A stretch of DNA of 8,816 nt from an uncultured Verrucomicrobiota bacterium (lineage in GTDB: Bacteria; Verrucomicrobiota; Verrucomicrobiia; Palsa-1439). The position numbers and the translations under genes are program-made. Of the stretch, positions 1-6,860 are shown in pieces. The stretch spans positions 1 through 8,816 of the forward strand of contig CAIKBP010000149.1 of NCBI GenBank assembly GCA_903825695.1. The letters run 5' to 3'. Under the pieces are notes generated by a model. It was not told where the DNA came from and made no database searches. It worked only from the letters and a program-made list of their open reading frames with translations. The number at the start of each line of letters is the position of its first letter. Position 1 is the first letter of the stretch.

Positions 1-1700
1 AAGGCGAGAATCCGTTCCGTGTCCGCGCATACTACAATGCCGCGCGGATGATTAGCAGCCTGCAGGAAGACCTCCACAAACTGGTGGACGAACAGCGGCT
101 CACCGAGATCAAGGGTATCGGGACCGATCTCGCCAAAAAAATCACCGAGATGGTGACGACAAATCACCTCAGATTCCACGACGAGTTGAGGGCGTCGCTA
201 CCACCAGGCCTGCTTGACATGCTCCGCATCCCCGGGTTCGGCCCCAAGAAGACCAAGGCGGTATACGAAAGGCTCAAGGTGGACTCGATTGAAAAACTCG
301 AGGCAGCGTGCACGGCTGGCAAGGTCGCGCAGCTTGATGGGTTCGGTGAGCAATCACAGCAGAAAACCCTTGAAGGCATTGCGCTCATCCGTCGTTTCGG
401 TTCGCGACATCACTACCATACCGCTTTAGCTGCCGCGCTGCCGATTTTAGAAGCATTGCGCGGACATGCCGGCGTCATCCGCTGCAGCATTGCAGGAAGT
501 CTGCGACGACACCGCGAAACCATCGGCGACGTGGATTTGCTGGTCAGCGCCAAACCAAATGATGCAGCGGCGATCATAGACGCCTTCGTCCAGATGCCCG
601 GCATCATCAACGCCAGCGCCAAGGGCGAGACGAAGGCCAGCATCGTGCTCAAGGGCGGCGTCCAAGCTGATCTGCGCGTGGTCAGCGACATGCAGTACGC
701 GTTCGCACTGAACTATTTTACCGGCAGTAAGGAGCACAACATTGCCCTGCGGGCGCGGGCGCTGAAGTATAACAAGTTATCGCTGAACGAGTACGGCTTC
801 TCGCCGGTTGCTGAGAAGGAGAAGAGCGCCAAAGAACTCGGCAGTTCGATCAAGTGCAAGGACGAGGAAGACTTCTACCGCGTTCTCGGACTCGATTACG
901 TCCCACCAGAATTGCGTGAGGACACGGGCGAGATCGGGGCCGCTGAAAAAGGCGAACTACCGAAACTCATCGAGATAGAGAATCTGCGGGGGGCGTTCCA
1001 CTGTCATTCGACGTGGAGCGATGGTGTTGAGAGCATCGAAACGATGGCCCGTGCCGTGATGGGTCTCGGCCTGGAATACATCGGCATCGCCGACCATAGC
1101 AAATCACAGCACCAAGCCAATGGGCTGAACGAAAAGCGCCTGCGCCAAGAGGCCGAGGAGGTCCGGAGGCTGAACGAAAAGTTCGCCAAGGACAGCTTTC
1201 GCATCTTCTTCGGCGTCGAGTGCGACATTCTTCCAGACGGCTCGCTCGATTTCGACGATAAGACACTGGCGTTATGCGACTACGTCATCGCCGCCGTCCA
1301 CACCAACTTCAACTTGTCCGCGGAAGCCCAAACCAAGCGCATCTGCAAGGCGCTAGCGCATCCTATGGTCACAATGCTGGCGCACCCCACAGGGCGGTTA
1401 CTGCTGGAGCGCGAAGGCTATCCTATAAACCTGCCAGACGTAATCGAGGCCGCTGCAAGACACCACAAGATCATCGAGTTAAACGCACATCCTTACCGGC
1501 TGGATCTGGATTGGCGGTTTTGGAAACACGCCAAGGAACTCGGCGTTAAGTGTGCTATCAACCCTGATGCCCACAACGTCCCGGATCTCCAATACCTCGC
1601 CATCGGCATCGGCATTGCGAGAAAGGGATGGCTGACCAAGACCGACGTCGTGAATTGCCTGCCATTAAAAGCAGTGGAAAAAGTGTTGCGGTCTCGCTGA
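1..1700 (+). CDS. polX: DNA polymerase X family protein with C-terminal PHP domain (5' end cut by window edge)
   Basis: Gap-filling repair polymerase of the bacterial PolX type, which joins a Pol-beta-like core to a PHP metal-dependent 3'-5' exonuclease/phosphoesterase, acting in the cytoplasm in base-excision-type repair. The frame is open from the first full codon at position 3 and reads GENPFRVRAYYNAARM, the usual PolX N-terminus, so the ATG at 48 is internal and the true start lies left of the window, about 20 codons away by family comparison. Visible parts: helix-hairpin-helix motifs (IKGIG, IPGFG, LDGFG, about 105-360); nucleotidyltransferase GS-x10-GDVD with catalytic Asp codons at 528 and 534 and a third at 669 (ADLRVV); palm motif FTGSKEHN near 720. 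All nine usual PHP metal ligands are present: HCH at 999-1007, DH at 1092-1097, E at 1218, H at 1299, H at 1383, D at 1566 and H at 1572. The visible 565 residues fit the usual size of about 570-590. It converges with the next gene. Confidence 0.95.
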   Translation, partial: GENPFRVRAYYNAARMISSLQEDLHKLVDEQRLTEIKGIGTDLAKKITEMVTTNHLRFHDELRASLPPGLLDMLRIPGFGPKKTKAVYERLKVDSIEKLEAACTAGKVAQLDGFGEQSQQKTLEGIALIRRFGSRHHYHTALAAALPILEALRGHAGVIRCSIAGSLRRHRETIGDVDLLVSAKPNDAAAIIDAFVQMPGIINASAKGETKASIVLKGGVQADLRVVSDMQYAFALNYFTGSKEHNIALRARALKYNKLSLNEYGFSPVAEKEKSAKELGSSIKCKDEEDFYRVLGLDYVPPELREDTGEIGAAEKGELPKLIEIENLRGAFHCHSTWSDGVESIETMARAVMGLGLEYIGIADHSKSQHQANGLNEKRLRQEAEEVRRLNEKFAKDSFRIFFGVECDILPDGSLDFDDKTLALCDYVIAAVHTNFNLSAEAQTKRICKALAHPMVTMLAHPTGRLLLEREGYPINLPDVIEAAARHHKIIELNAHPYRLDLDWRFWKHAKELGVKCAINPDAHNVPDLQYLAIGIGIARKGWLTKTDVVNCLPLKAVEKVLRSR

Positions 1701-1749
1701 CGTTTGGAGGCGGACTGATGACAAGCCAACGCGGTGAGCGACTCGCGCT

Positions 1750-4700
1750 TTACGGCATTACGCCAAGGGGGGCAGGTGCCGGCGCGCCGATGAGTGCTTG
1801 GAACCGCGGATCATTGCGCACGATGTCTGGCCATGATTCTTTCCGGGCACGGTCACGATAATAGTCGGGCTTCAGCCGAATGGCCGCATCAAGGGCACTG
1901 ATTGAATCTGCGGCCATGCCTTGTACTGATCGAACGCGCGCCAATCCATAGTAGGCGTCACCCTCCTGTGGGTAATGTTGCAGAATTGACTGGAGCGTGT
2001 TGATACACCCGTCAACCTGACCCGCAGTCAAATAGGTTTGTGCAATCATCATCATATAGCCAGCAGGAAGGTTGGTCTGGGCAAGATAGTTGTCGCACAG
2101 ATGTGAAATCATGTCTGCCCGTCCGAGTTGGCTGTACATTCTGGCCAACTGCATGACCGCTTGAGCGTTTCGCGGCATGGCTGCCACCGCGTGCTCTTGC
2201 AGTGGGACGGCTTTGTCGAGCTTGCCGATCTGGCTGTACACTTGGGCTAGTTGCAGTACCTGTGGAATGTTGGATGGGGATGCGGCAACATTTTGCTCAA
2301 GTTGCTGTAGCTGTCGGCTCTGCTGCTTGAGTTCGTGTAGTTGATGAATTCCTTCTCCAATCTTTTTGTTGAGCGGGTCGCGCTTCTGGTAGCTCTCAAG
2401 CGTCGCAATTGCTTCATCGAATTTCCCAACCTCGGCGCAAAGTTGGGCAAGCCGGAAATTTGCCTCTGGACTTTCGGGGCAGAGCTGCAGCGATTGTTGG
2501 AACGCGTACATCGCCGCATCGTACAGCTTCTGTGTCGCATAGATCCCGCCAATCGCCGAGCGCAGTTTGGAAAAGGTCTTCTGGGCATCACTGTCGCGGT
2601 GGAACTCGGGCCGCGCATCGAAGTCGGCGCACAGCTTATCCCAATAAGCGCGGTCGCGAACGACGATTTCCTGCCATAACGTCGGGTTCTGCTGTGGCGT
2701 CGGGAGCGGCTCGCGGTTGATCTTCATGATTATGCCGTAGGGCTCCAAGTACGGATACATCCATGGGATTACGTAACTTTCTTCGATATAGAAGGTGTGC
2801 TTGTCCTTGTTGTGGTCAAAAATCTGGCGGCAGAGTATGCCGTTGATTTTCATGACTCCGCCGACACCGCGTACCGACACGCGCCCATCTTGAACGTCGA
2901 CTTGCTCATCGGGCGAGGGCTGCTGGCCATGTTGCTGGCGCGCCTGTACGTCAGCGACGTATTCCTGAAATGCGTGCTCTGAATCTTTCGGAGTGGGAAT
3001 CCAAATCGGTTTTTCGGGATACGTCTTATCGCGGCCAAGGGCTTTCCACGCGTGCTGAATCCACCAGCGCTGCCAGGGCGGACGATTGAGAAGCGTGCCG
3101 GGATTACGTGGGTCGGGACGGCTGGCGTCGTAGTGATTCCGGATGTAATTCATGTAAGTGAAATCGGCCAGCGCATTCTGGGTAATGATTATCACGTCGC
3201 GACGGTCAAACTTCGCGCCACCCTCCGGATCGAAGTGCGGATCGCGGAACCTCTGCGATGACGGCACCGCACTCTCACAAAAGATCATGTATGTCGGCAC
3301 GAAGCGGCCCGGGTCCGTCCCGCCAAACAACACTGCGTCGCGCTCCATTGGCGGATAACCCCCGCCGGGGTAGAACATGCGGTAGCCGAACTGGTATCCA
3401 AAATCGTGTCCGTGTTGCTCGCAAATCGGCCAGTTCCGCTGGAACGGTATCAGCGGCAGCACCAGCAGCGCCGCGCATGTCACTCGTACAGCAGACACGG
3501 ATAGTTTCTTCCACCGCGCCGCCACCCACGCAATCGCGAGGGCGAGGCCATAACCGATCAACATCGCAAAGAACCCGTGCGCCGGTGCGAAGAACTTGAT
3601 GTTGATCTCCTGCTGTTGTTTGTCGACCCCGGGGTTGATGATCGTCAGCAGACCGACGCTCGTCGTGAAGAATGCCATCCAGACAAAGATCAGCCAAGAT
3701 CGACCGCGGACACGCATCGATCTCCAACTGAAAACCAGAAAGGCAATAGTGCCAACACCAAGCAATGCGAACGGCAACCCCAATAGATAATCATGTTCCA
3801 AGCCTAATCTCGGACTGAACTGCTGTAACAACGCTTTGGCAAACAATTGGATCTGAATATAAAAGTCATGACTAAACGGACTGGCTAGGTGCAATCGCTC
3901 GTACTGTCCGCGTGTGATGTGGTGCAGGAACCCTTCCTTGGTGTTTGTGAATCCCCAGTTCATCGGCGGGTTCGTTGCCGCGGCAACGGGCATGTATGCA
4001 TAAAATCCCACGCCTATCAGAAACATCATCGTGCAAATTGCCGCCCGCCGCCAACTCAGCCATTCTTCGCTTGCGCCGAGGATCAACAGAAACAGACCAA
4101 CGATTCCGAATGACCAAGCGACCATACTCAAGTCCATGGCCCCCAATACCGGCAACGGGATGAACTCCTTCAGTTGTTTCATCCCAACCCATGCCATTAC
4201 AAACGACCACACGGCAGCGGAGAGCAACACGGCGATCATCAGCTCGGCAAACGTTCTGAAACTTCCTTTCCGGAACACCCTGGCGTCCAACCCGTTCAGT
4301 AATTCCAGGACGAATACCCCGGCAAGAAACGGCGCCGCCATCACGAAGATCGTCTGATGATTGCTGATCCCAAGACCGTAAACCAGAACTGTCGCGTAGA
4401 GGAATCCATGGCGCTCGGGCCGCAGCATCCACCCAAAGAAGGTGAAAGCCGTAAGTGTGAACATGAACACGTTCAGCACGCGCATCTCCGGCACGCACGC
4501 CCAGAGCCAAACGCCCCGATTAAAGCCAAACAACAATGATGCGCTGGTGCCCACACTCAGCGCTATCCACCGCTTTAGTTTCTCGTCGATCGGTTCCGCC
4601 CACGCCAACGACCGCAATAGCATCAGTATGCTCCGCGTCATCAACAAAGTCATGATGCCCACCACCAGCGCGCCGGTCAGTACGGACATCAGACAAATCT

Positions 4701-5037
4701 GCCACGCCGGATTGCCAAACGGAACCAGATGCCGCCATACCCATCCCAGAAATGCCCACAATGGATAACCCGGTGGATGCGGGACGCCAAAGTTGAACGC
4801 GCCCGTCACCAACTCGCCCGAGTCTTCCATGGTGACCTCGGGCGACATCAAATAAAAAAACGCCAGTCCGGCGATTAAGAACGCCACACCAGCCGCAATC
4901 CAGTCTTGCGCCGTGAAAAGCTGGTGCATTGGCTGCGCCGGTGCTATCGAACCCAGGACGCCGTCAGTAGATGCAGGCGGCGCAGATGCTGGCGCGACTG
5001 GCTTGGGTCTGTTTTTCTGCGTCGGTTTCTTTGCCAT
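1750..5037 (-). CDS. DUF2723 (GT117-type) membrane glycosyltransferase with C-terminal TPR repeats
   Basis: Large inner-membrane protein of the DUF2723 family (CAZy GT117, the family of animal O-mannosyltransferase TMEM260). By family it is expected to move a sugar from a lipid carrier onto an exported acceptor; the acceptor here is unknown. Numbering from ATG 5037 (1095 aa): basic Pro/Ala-rich cytoplasmic N-terminus 1-45; first membrane helix 46-64; conserved acidic loop EDSGE at 71-75 followed by GVPHPPGYPLW at 84-94; WLWACVPEMRVLN at 178-190, matching the family's W..AEvfaLN motif; GISNHQT at 223-229; about 11-13 hydrophobic segments up to residue 531; then a soluble, probably periplasmic, region; and TPR-like helix pairs from about 815 to 1055, ending in an RNDPRFQALIG segment. 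The start at 5037 is preferred over upstream in-frame starts (5118, 5055) because GGAG lies 10 nt before it and a promoter (5078-5106) falls between it and 5118. Monocistronic by appearance and divergent from rpoZ. Confidence 0.9.
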   Translation of the reverse strand: MAKKPTQKNRPKPVAPASAPPASTDGVLGSIAPAQPMHQLFTAQDWIAAGVAFLIAGLAFFYLMSPEVTMEDSGELVTGAFNFGVPHPPGYPLWAFLGWVWRHLVPFGNPAWQICLMSVLTGALVVGIMTLLMTRSILMLLRSLAWAEPIDEKLKRWIALSVGTSASLLFGFNRGVWLWACVPEMRVLNVFMFTLTAFTFFGWMLRPERHGFLYATVLVYGLGISNHQTIFVMAAPFLAGVFVLELLNGLDARVFRKGSFRTFAELMIAVLLSAAVWSFVMAWVGMKQLKEFIPLPVLGAMDLSMVAWSFGIVGLFLLILGASEEWLSWRRAAICTMMFLIGVGFYAYMPVAAATNPPMNWGFTNTKEGFLHHITRGQYERLHLASPFSHDFYIQIQLFAKALLQQFSPRLGLEHDYLLGLPFALLGVGTIAFLVFSWRSMRVRGRSWLIFVWMAFFTTSVGLLTIINPGVDKQQQEINIKFFAPAHGFFAMLIGYGLALAIAWVAARWKKLSVSAVRVTCAALLVLPLIPFQRNWPICEQHGHDFGYQFGYRMFYPGGGYPPMERDAVLFGGTDPGRFVPTYMIFCESAVPSSQRFRDPHFDPEGGAKFDRRDVIIITQNALADFTYMNYIRNHYDASRPDPRNPGTLLNRPPWQRWWIQHAWKALGRDKTYPEKPIWIPTPKDSEHAFQEYVADVQARQQHGQQPSPDEQVDVQDGRVSVRGVGGVMKINGILCRQIFDHNKDKHTFYIEESYVIPWMYPYLEPYGIIMKINREPLPTPQQNPTLWQEIVVRDRAYWDKLCADFDARPEFHRDSDAQKTFSKLRSAIGGIYATQKLYDAAMYAFQQSLQLCPESPEANFRLAQLCAEVGKFDEAIATLESYQKRDPLNKKIGEGIHQLHELKQQSRQLQQLEQNVAASPSNIPQVLQLAQVYSQIGKLDKAVPLQEHAVAAMPRNAQAVMQLARMYSQLGRADMISHLCDNYLAQTNLPAGYMMMIAQTYLTAGQVDGCINTLQSILQHYPQEGDAYYGLARVRSVQGMAADSISALDAAIRLKPDYYRDRARKESWPDIVRNDPRFQALIGAPAPAPLGVMP

Positions 5038-5077
5038 GAATATTCTGCTCCGCATTTTACGGACGCTGCGACCGCCC

Positions 5078-5106
5078 ATCCTAGGCGAGCCGGCTGGGTC
5101 TGTCAA
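5078..5106 (-). promoter_or_regulatory. sigma70-type promoter for the DUF2723 gene
   Basis: On the - strand a perfect -35 TTGACA (5106-5101) is followed by a 17-bp spacer and a -10 TAGGAT (5083-5078, 4 of 6 matches). The start of transcription would be near 5071, giving a leader of about 33 nt that carries GGAG before the ATG at 5037. Seen in sequence; activity is inferred. Confidence 0.6.
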
Positions 5107-5235
5107 ACGCACTCGCAACGTCTCTGCCGCGGTCCCATGACGACTCTCCCTCTTGGCCGACTACAACAAGAATTGAGACCATACCGGCGGGTGCGACGTT
5201 CATTTTGTATCCTGTCATCTCCGCGCCGATTGCGA

Positions 5236-5241
5236 TATATT
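5236..5241 (+). promoter_or_regulatory. alternative -10 element upstream of rpoZ
   Basis: TATATT matches the -10 consensus at 5 of 6 positions. The sequence 18 bp upstream is CTGTCA (5212-5217, 4 of 6 to TTGACA). It would start transcription near 5248 and give rpoZ a leader of about 75 nt. It competes with the candidate at 5282-5310, and I cannot tell which is used, or whether both are. Confidence 0.3.
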
Positions 5242-5281
5242 CGCAGCACCGGCGAGATCGTCGCGGCACAAAGAATTAACC

Positions 5282-5310
5282 TTGCGTCCGGGTTCTATTC
5301 TCCGTATAGT
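5282..5310 (+). promoter_or_regulatory. candidate rpoZ-proximal promoter
   Basis: TTGCGT (5282-5287), a 17-bp spacer and TATAGT (5305-5310, 5 of 6 to TATAAT). The predicted transcription start near 5317 is only 3-9 nt before the likely TTG start codons of rpoZ (5320 or 5326), so the message would be leaderless or nearly so. The -35 match is weak (3 of 6). Confidence 0.4.
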
Positions 5311-5325
5311 AGCCGCGCTTTGCGT

Positions 5326-5538
5326 TTGAACACCAAATACTTGGAAGCAGCGTTGCAGCGTGTCGCCAATCCGGATTTGTTAGTCAACATCGTCTCACGG
5401 CGGGTGCGCCAACTCGCCCAAGGACATCGACCTATGACACAAACCGACCCGCGCATGGATCACGCAGATGTTGCGCTGAAAGAAATCGGCGAAGGCAAGA
5501 TTGGTTACGAAATCTTTGAAGACGAGAAGGTCGGTTAA
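5326..5538 (+). CDS. rpoZ: DNA-directed RNA polymerase omega subunit
   Basis: Small subunit that helps fold and hold the beta' subunit in RNA polymerase. The 70-residue product MNTKYLEAALQRV... contains the omega core NPDLLVNIVSRRVRQL (residues 16-30) and the C-terminal motif ADVALKEIGEGKIGYE (47-62), with the spacing typical of Verrucomicrobia-type omegas. The frame stays open a long way upstream (to beyond 4906), but that stretch lies antisense to the DUF2723 gene and looks non-coding. No ATG or GTG lies in frame where the family usually starts. TTG at 5326 (or 5320, two residues longer) gives the expected N-terminus about 10-15 residues before the NPxxLVN motif. No clear Shine-Dalgarno precedes either, which fits a near-leaderless message. 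smpB follows about 76 nt later on the same strand, so the two are probably co-transcribed. Family call is firm; the start is less so. Confidence 0.85.
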   Translation: MNTKYLEAALQRVANPDLLVNIVSRRVRQLAQGHRPMTQTDPRMDHADVALKEIGEGKIGYEIFEDEKVG

Positions 5539-5544
5539 GAGTAG

Positions 5545-5562
5545 CCCCGCGGGCGTTCGGGG
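5545..5562 (+). other. small GC hairpin between rpoZ and smpB
   Basis: CCCCG (5545-5549) and CGGGG (5558-5562) form a perfect 5-bp stem around an 8-nt loop just after the rpoZ stop. Only TT follows, with no T-tract, so this is not a standard terminator. It could attenuate read-through into smpB, protect the 3' end of rpoZ mRNA, or be chance. Confidence 0.3.
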
Positions 5563-5614
5563 TTGAAACAACGCGTGGCAAGGGTCCAGACCATTGGCCC
5601 CGGGACGGATGACG

Positions 5615-6070
5615 ATGCCGGCCACAATTCACAATCACAAGGCCCGCCGCGATTATTTCATCAACGAGACGTACGAGGCGGGCATTGAATTGAAGGGCAC
5701 GGAGGTCAAGAGCCTCCGCAACGCCCGCGCATCAATCGACGACGCCTTTGCGCGCGTCGAGCGCAATCAAATCTGGCTTTACAGTGCGCACATCAACCCG
5801 TACGAATTCGGCAACCGGAACAATGTTGACCCGCTCCGTCCGCGCCGGCTCCTGCTCCACAAAAAGGAAATCGACCGACTCGCCAGCAAACTCGGCGCCA
5901 AGGGCATGGCGCTCGTCCCGCTAAAGATTTATTTCACCAAGAGTTTTGCCAAGGTCCTGCTCGGCCTTGGCAAAGGCAAAGCCCAATACGACAAACGCGA
6001 GACCCTCAAACGCAAGACCGCCGAACGAGAAGTTCAACGCGCCCTGCGCGACCGTAACAAACGAGGGTGA
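5615..6070 (+). CDS. smpB: SsrA (tmRNA)-binding protein SmpB
   Basis: Partner of tmRNA in trans-translation: it binds the tRNA-like domain of tmRNA and brings it to stalled ribosomes, leading to ribosome release and tagging of the broken protein. The 151-residue product has the SmpB signatures: HKARRDYFINETYEAGI (8-24), GTEVKSLR (28-35), the HINPYE segment (59-64), NVDPLRPRRLLLHKKEI (70-86), VPLKIYF (101-107) and GKGKAQYDKRE (119-129), ending in a basic tail rich in Lys and Arg. E. coli SmpB is about 160 aa, so it is full length. Start choice: ATG 5615 has a G-rich GGGACGG about 6 nt upstream; ATG 5609 adds two residues and is possible; a TTG at 5594 adds seven and is unlikely. It probably shares a transcript with rpoZ. 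The tmRNA gene itself is not in the window: the following gap of 175 bp is too short for it. Confidence 0.96.
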   Translation: MPATIHNHKARRDYFINETYEAGIELKGTEVKSLRNARASIDDAFARVERNQIWLYSAHINPYEFGNRNNVDPLRPRRLLLHKKEIDRLASKLGAKGMALVPLKIYFTKSFAKVLLGLGKGKAQYDKRETLKRKTAEREVQRALRDRNKRG

Positions 6071-6081
6071 GCGTTGGTGGT

Positions 6082-6105
6082 GGCAAAGCCGACGGGCTGT
6101 TTGCC
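6082..6105. terminator. hairpin in the smpB/gspB-like convergent gap
   Basis: GGCAAA-GCC-GACG-GGC-TG-TTTGCC folds into a 9-bp stem (6 bp plus 3 bp, with a 2-nt bulge) and a 4-nt loop, starting 12 nt after the smpB stop. The run after it on the + strand is TAATGAAAAAA, so the U-tract of an intrinsic terminator is missing on both strands. It is placed where a terminator or mRNA 3'-end stabiliser would sit, but termination is unproven. The remainder of the 6071-6245 gap shows no gene. Confidence 0.35.
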
Positions 6106-6241
6106 TAATGAAAAAAGTCAGCGGTTAGCCAAACTGAATGGTTAACTGTTCGCATCAGTCGGCCGCCGGTGCGTTCGCCGAAAATTATGTATGACTGCGG
6201 CAGCGAGCAGGGCGAGTACGACAACCCAAAACCGTGGCGGC

Positions 6242-6258
6242 GCGGCTAGTTCAGCCGC
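6242..6258 (-). terminator. hairpin over the stop codon of the GspB-like gene
   Basis: GCGGCT (6242-6247) and AGCCGC (6253-6258) form a perfect 6-bp stem with a 5-nt loop, and the TAG stop of the GspB-like gene (6248-6246) lies inside it. On the - strand the next bases are GC-rich and a short TTTT run appears about 12 nt later. It is a weak candidate for the end of the gspA/gspB-like transcript. Confidence 0.25.
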
Positions 6259-6860
6259 AGCACGAATTCGCGGCCGCTCTCATCAAGAGTGACGCGGTCG
6301 CGCTCGATGGCTTTCACGGTGGCACCGTCAACGTAGGACTCGGCATACACGACGCGACCGTTTATCACCGCACAATATTTACCCTGCGGGTCTTTCATGA
6401 TGCCGGTGATATGGTATCGAGATGTGTCAAGAGGAGGCGGCGGTGTGGCGGGTTGAACGGGTACTTCTGTTGGTGCGCCCGCCACCTCTGGGGATGTTGG
6501 TGCGGAAGCAGCCGGGGCTGGGCTTGGCACACCCTGCGACTCGGTCTTGCGCGTGGTCGGAGCCGCACGGTTGACCATGAATACGATTGCCACAATCGCC
6601 ACTAGGGCAACGCTTGCCGCGACGACCACCAACACCGCTTGGTGCGACTTCTGAGCCGGTGCGGCATCGGGGGAGGTTGCCGTTTGTGCAAGCGGCTCAG
6701 CGGGGCGGGATAAGTATTCTGCTGCGGCCGGTTGTTCATCACGCGGCGGAGTCGGCCGCAATTCCACGGGCTGCATCCGTTGCACAAAAATGGGGACGCC
6801 GCCGATCTTGCGTTGTTTTTCGCGCTCGGCTTTCAGCAGGGCTTCGTGAACGAGGCTCAT
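6246..6860 (-). CDS. GspB-like single-pass membrane protein
   Basis: 204-residue protein with the architecture of type II secretion accessory protein GspB/ExeB: a short N-terminal cytoplasmic helix (MSLVHEALLKAEREKQRK, 1-18), a Pro/Ala-rich linker, one membrane helix (about 73-96), a long Pro/Ala/Ser-rich periplasmic spacer (100-145) and a small C-terminal domain (148-203) with ITGIMKDPQGKYCAVINGRVVYAESYVDGATV, the pattern seen in GspB/PilP-like periplasmic modules. In known systems GspB pairs with the ATPase GspA to help place the outer-membrane secretin through the peptidoglycan. Start ATG 6860 is chosen over 6908 because it overlaps the stop of the upstream ATPase gene as ATGA (6860-6857), a sign of translational coupling, and because MSLVHEAL is the usual N-terminus. 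No other type II secretion genes lie in the window, so the secretin or system served is unknown. The pair could instead serve an exosortase-type export system. Confidence 0.78.
   Translation of the reverse strand: MSLVHEALLKAEREKQRKIGGVPIFVQRMQPVELRPTPPRDEQPAAAEYLSRPAEPLAQTATSPDAAPAQKSHQAVLVVVAASVALVAIVAIVFMVNRAAPTTRKTESQGVPSPAPAASAPTSPEVAGAPTEVPVQPATPPPPLDTSRYHITGIMKDPQGKYCAVINGRVVYAESYVDGATVKAIERDRVTLDESGREFVLRLN

Noticed and set aside
48..50. ATG at 48 as the start of polX.
   Set aside because: The frame continues to the left edge and encodes GENPFRVRAYYNAAR, which belongs to the conserved PolX N-terminus.
1718..1861. A 47-codon frame starting at an ATG with GGAGG 7 nt upstream, right after polX.
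   Set aside because: The ribosome-binding site looks good, but nearly all of the frame is antisense to the conserved gene end of the DUF2723 protein and the peptide shows no recognisable feature. Probably chance; ribosome profiling would settle it.
3275..3727. A 150-codon open frame on the - strand within the DUF2723 gene.
   Set aside because: Out-of-frame reading of the same strand, with no motif and no ribosome-binding context.
3872..4510. A 212-codon open frame on the - strand inside the DUF2723 gene.
   Set aside because: It is out of frame with a clear membrane protein on the same strand and has a composition typical of a shifted reading, with no motif.
4906..5325. Upstream extension of the rpoZ frame, giving a 210-residue protein.
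   Set aside because: The added 140 residues are Arg-rich and unlike any omega N-terminus. The first part is antisense to the DUF2723 gene, and the rest covers the divergent promoter region.
6071..6245. Possible tmRNA (ssrA) gene downstream of smpB.
   Set aside because: The gap is 175 bp, about half of what a tmRNA needs, and no tRNA-like ends or tag reading frame are visible.
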